From Manis javanica (Eukaryota; Chordata; Mammalia; Pholidota; Manidae), in contig NC_133169.1 in the NCBI RefSeq assembly GCF_040802235.1, positions 47,871,034-47,935,033 of the forward strand: a DNA stretch of 64,000 bases, in the 5' to 3' direction. Shown in pieces: positions 61,740 to 64,000 of the stretch (the stretch's first letter is position 1; each line of letters starts with the position of its first letter). The notes beneath the pieces were generated by a model. It was not told the DNA's origin, did no database searches, and was given only the letters and a program-made list of their open reading frames with translations. The translations under genes were made by a program, and so were the position numbers.

Positions 61740-62460
61740 ACAGTGAGATAAGACCACACCAGTCAGAGCAGCTAACACCACCTACACACAACATAACATG
61801 CTGGAGAGGATGTTGAGGAAATGGAATCCTTGTACCCTGCAGGTGAGAATGCACATGGGTGAAAACAGTGGAAAGTTTCTCAAAAAACTCAAACTGCGTA
61901 TATGATACGATCCACCATCCACCAATTCCACTTCTGAGAATAGATCTGAGGAGGTAATCCCTAATTTCAAAAGTGATATGCACTCCTATGTTCATTGCAG
62001 TGTTACTTACAATAGTACAAAATACTATTGTATTTGTACAAAAATACAAAGCAACCTAAACCTAAATGTCCATCAATAGATGAATGGAGAAAGATGTGTA
62101 ACATATATACAAGAGAAAATTACTCAGTCATAAAAAAGAATGAAACCTTGCCATTTGCAACAACATGGAGCGACCTAGAAGGTATTAATCTAACTTAAAA
62201 AAGACAGAAACATAAATTACTATTTGATTTCACTTATATGTGGACTGTTAAAACAAATCAATAAATAAGACAGGAATAGTCTCACATAAAGGACAGAATG
62301 TGGCTGCCATGAGGGGGGATGGATTAAATCTTGAAAGGGGGAAAATGAATGAGAATCGGTGAAATCTTGATTTGGGTGAAGGTTACATGAGTGTATACAC
62401 AGGTCAAAACATGAGTCAATATAAAAATAATTCTAAAACAAAAATTTTTACTTTTATGAT
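61740..62460 (+). mobile_element. Old L1 3' end, plus strand
   Basis: Sense ORF2 end (ctggagaggatgttgaggaa, cctaaatgtccatcaataga, gaatggagaaagatgtgtaa, catttgcaacaacatggagc) and 3' UTR (tcacataaaggacagaatgt, ggttacatgagtgtatacac). Stops break every frame. Confidence 0.8.
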
Positions 62461-62694
62461 ATAATGGAAATAATATAATTCAGAAAGTTAAAAAATAAAA
62501 ATAAAACTGCCAATTGAAACAAAACAATATTATAATCACATCTTTCTAGGATATAAATATATCTGTTCTGCATTCTGTCTCATTCATTAGCCTGCATATC
62601 ACACAGGCAGCACAGCCTAGGATGTCCTCGGCCACCTCACTCAGGATGACCCTACAGAAAAGCACACTAAAATTACGTGGTTGTAACACCTGCA

Positions 62695-64000
62695 AGATGG
62701 TAGAAAAGGGGCCTCCCGCCTCCTTCCTCGTAGAGATGCACTAAATATATAGTGACACAAAGATCTGTTATTTCTGAGATAAACCCAGACTCTAGTTGAG
62801 GGACCCTCACACTTTCAGCAAATGAGAAAATACCAGTATAAAAATGGGTGGGGAAATCTGAGGCATAATCATGTCAAACAGCGAGCACATTATAGTCAGA
62901 GGGAACTGTCATCTTCCGACTCTGCCTGAGGGCCGCACAGTCAGTGTCCCTACTGATGTAGTTACACATGAAAGGAATGGCTTCCAAACCCCATAGCTTT
63001 AAGAGCCGAGTATTTAAGCACTCATGAGCCCCAAAGACCACACTAAAAAGGGATGTCTTTAAATACGCACGTAAACACATCCTGCGACTACTGTCCTGGG
63101 CTCAGTGCAGAGGGAGCAGGCAAAAATGCTCAGCTCCCAGTTTCTCCCTAGGACAAGTTAGATGGCCTATTATCCCAGTTACTTCCTGAGGGTCGGTTTC
63201 TAATTATCTTGCATTCTGAAGCTGACTGCAATCCTCCTTGGAGCCATAAAGGGTTGTGATATCTTCTTCTCAGGCCTCCTCACCCAGGACTATTCCAAGA
63301 GCAAAACCAAGTCCAAGCTTCTCCCTTAAAGGAGCTTGTCTGAATATCAAGAAGCCCAACCTTTATAGCTGCCACCTTACCATCCAGCTCCGAGAGCCAA
63401 TGGGCTTGGCATTCTTGAGTGTCCCAGGACTACCTTCTACAAAGAGGCCCTTGTTAGCGGAAGTGCAGGCACTTCCCTTAGATGTCCTCACAGGCGCTGT
63501 TCAGAAGGATAGGAGGTAAAAAGCCCAGCCCCCAGCTTCTCCCTCAAAGGGTTTTGACTGCCTGCTTTCCCAGGTGTCCCAGAGGGAGACAGTTCTACAG
63601 CCCATATGGAAGAGGTTACTGGGCTCCTCTAGGAACCTGGGAGGCCTGTGGAAATTTCTCCAAACTTCCTCCTGCTGGCATGCTCTGTGGATATAAAGAA
63701 AAGTTTCCAAGGTAAGGAGCTTGTCTACACAGCTAGTGCTCCAATTTTATGGCTGTCAACTGAGGAAATGGGTTCCAAATCACCAATTCCTGAGGCTGAA
63801 TGTGGGTACTGAAATTGCAAGTGCCCTGGGACCACATCAAAATATAAGGCAGTCTCAAAGAGAAGTGTGATGTATGATGTAGGTGTGGGGGACACGGGGA
63901 AGGAAGTATAACACAGAAAAGACAAGTACCGATTCTATAGCATCTTACTACATGGATGGACAGTGAGTGTAACGGGGTATGTGGTAGGGACTTGATGGTA
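62695..64000 (+). mobile_element. L1 with 5' UTR fused to 3' UTR, runs off the window
   Basis: Starts with a cctgcaagatggtagaaaag 5'-end motif, continues as GC-richer 5' UTR-like DNA with recurring cttctccct phrases, and from about 63850 switches to 3' UTR (catcttactacatggatgga, cagtgagtgtaacggggtat). ORF1 and ORF2 are absent. Open frames at 63256-63519 and 63482-63715 lie in the UTR and are not assigned. The 5' part could instead be an unrelated LTR-like repeat; the 3' UTR part is secure. Confidence 0.55.

Noticed and set aside
63256-63715. Two plus-strand frames of 87 and 77 codons near the right end
   Set aside because: They fall in L1 5' UTR-like DNA and match no L1 ORF or host protein that I know.

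Overview
The window is nuclear DNA from a placental mammal. It is AT-rich with long introns, dense LINE-1 (L1), scattered old MIR and L2 copies, an olfactory receptor pseudogene and a processed retrocopy. I saw no Alu, rodent B1/B2, carnivore tRNA-Lys SINE, equine ERE or ruminant Bov-tA/BovB. Together with the L1 3' UTR type this points weakly to a laurasiatherian. A pangolin-like lineage is a guess only.

From 8.8 to 48.4 kb on the minus strand, seven spliced blocks encode a contiguous piece of the N-recognin-type E3 ligase UBR3, including part of its RING-H2 region. All seven donors and all but the first acceptor look usable. However, the fifth block lacks one base and ends in an in-frame TAA, the first block looks broken at its 5' end, and many residues differ from UBR3 as I remember it from other mammals. 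I read this as an intron-containing (duplicated) UBR3 pseudogene or a decaying copy rather than the working gene. No further UBR3 exons were recognised on either side.

The introns hold a 5'-truncated minus-strand L1 (6.2-8.2 kb), a 38-bp minisatellite (8.6 kb), an ancient L1 (11.9-12.9 kb), two minus-strand L1s back to back (22.5-24.1 and 24.1-30.4 kb, the second nearly full length), L2 and MIR copies and microsatellites. Beyond the UBR3 part, a probable solo LTR lies in an intron at 46.5 kb and a plus-strand L1 with a deleted reverse transcriptase region at 49.5-54.2 kb.

The right end holds a 124-bp perfect direct repeat (55.3 and 56.8 kb), the second copy of which contains the start of an olfactory receptor pseudogene (56.9-57.8 kb, plus strand, about three frameshifts). 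A processed PAWR pseudogene follows (about 59.2-60.6 kb, minus strand) that still carries a CpG-rich block and a 53-codon leucine-zipper reading frame. The window closes with rearranged L1 fragments (58.7-62.5 kb) and an L1 whose 5' UTR is joined directly to its 3' UTR (62.7-64.0 kb).

I found no intact protein-coding gene, no RNA gene and no previously undescribed system. The points most worth checking are the decayed UBR3 copy, the perfect 124-bp repeat and the PAWR retrocopy with its CpG-rich block.
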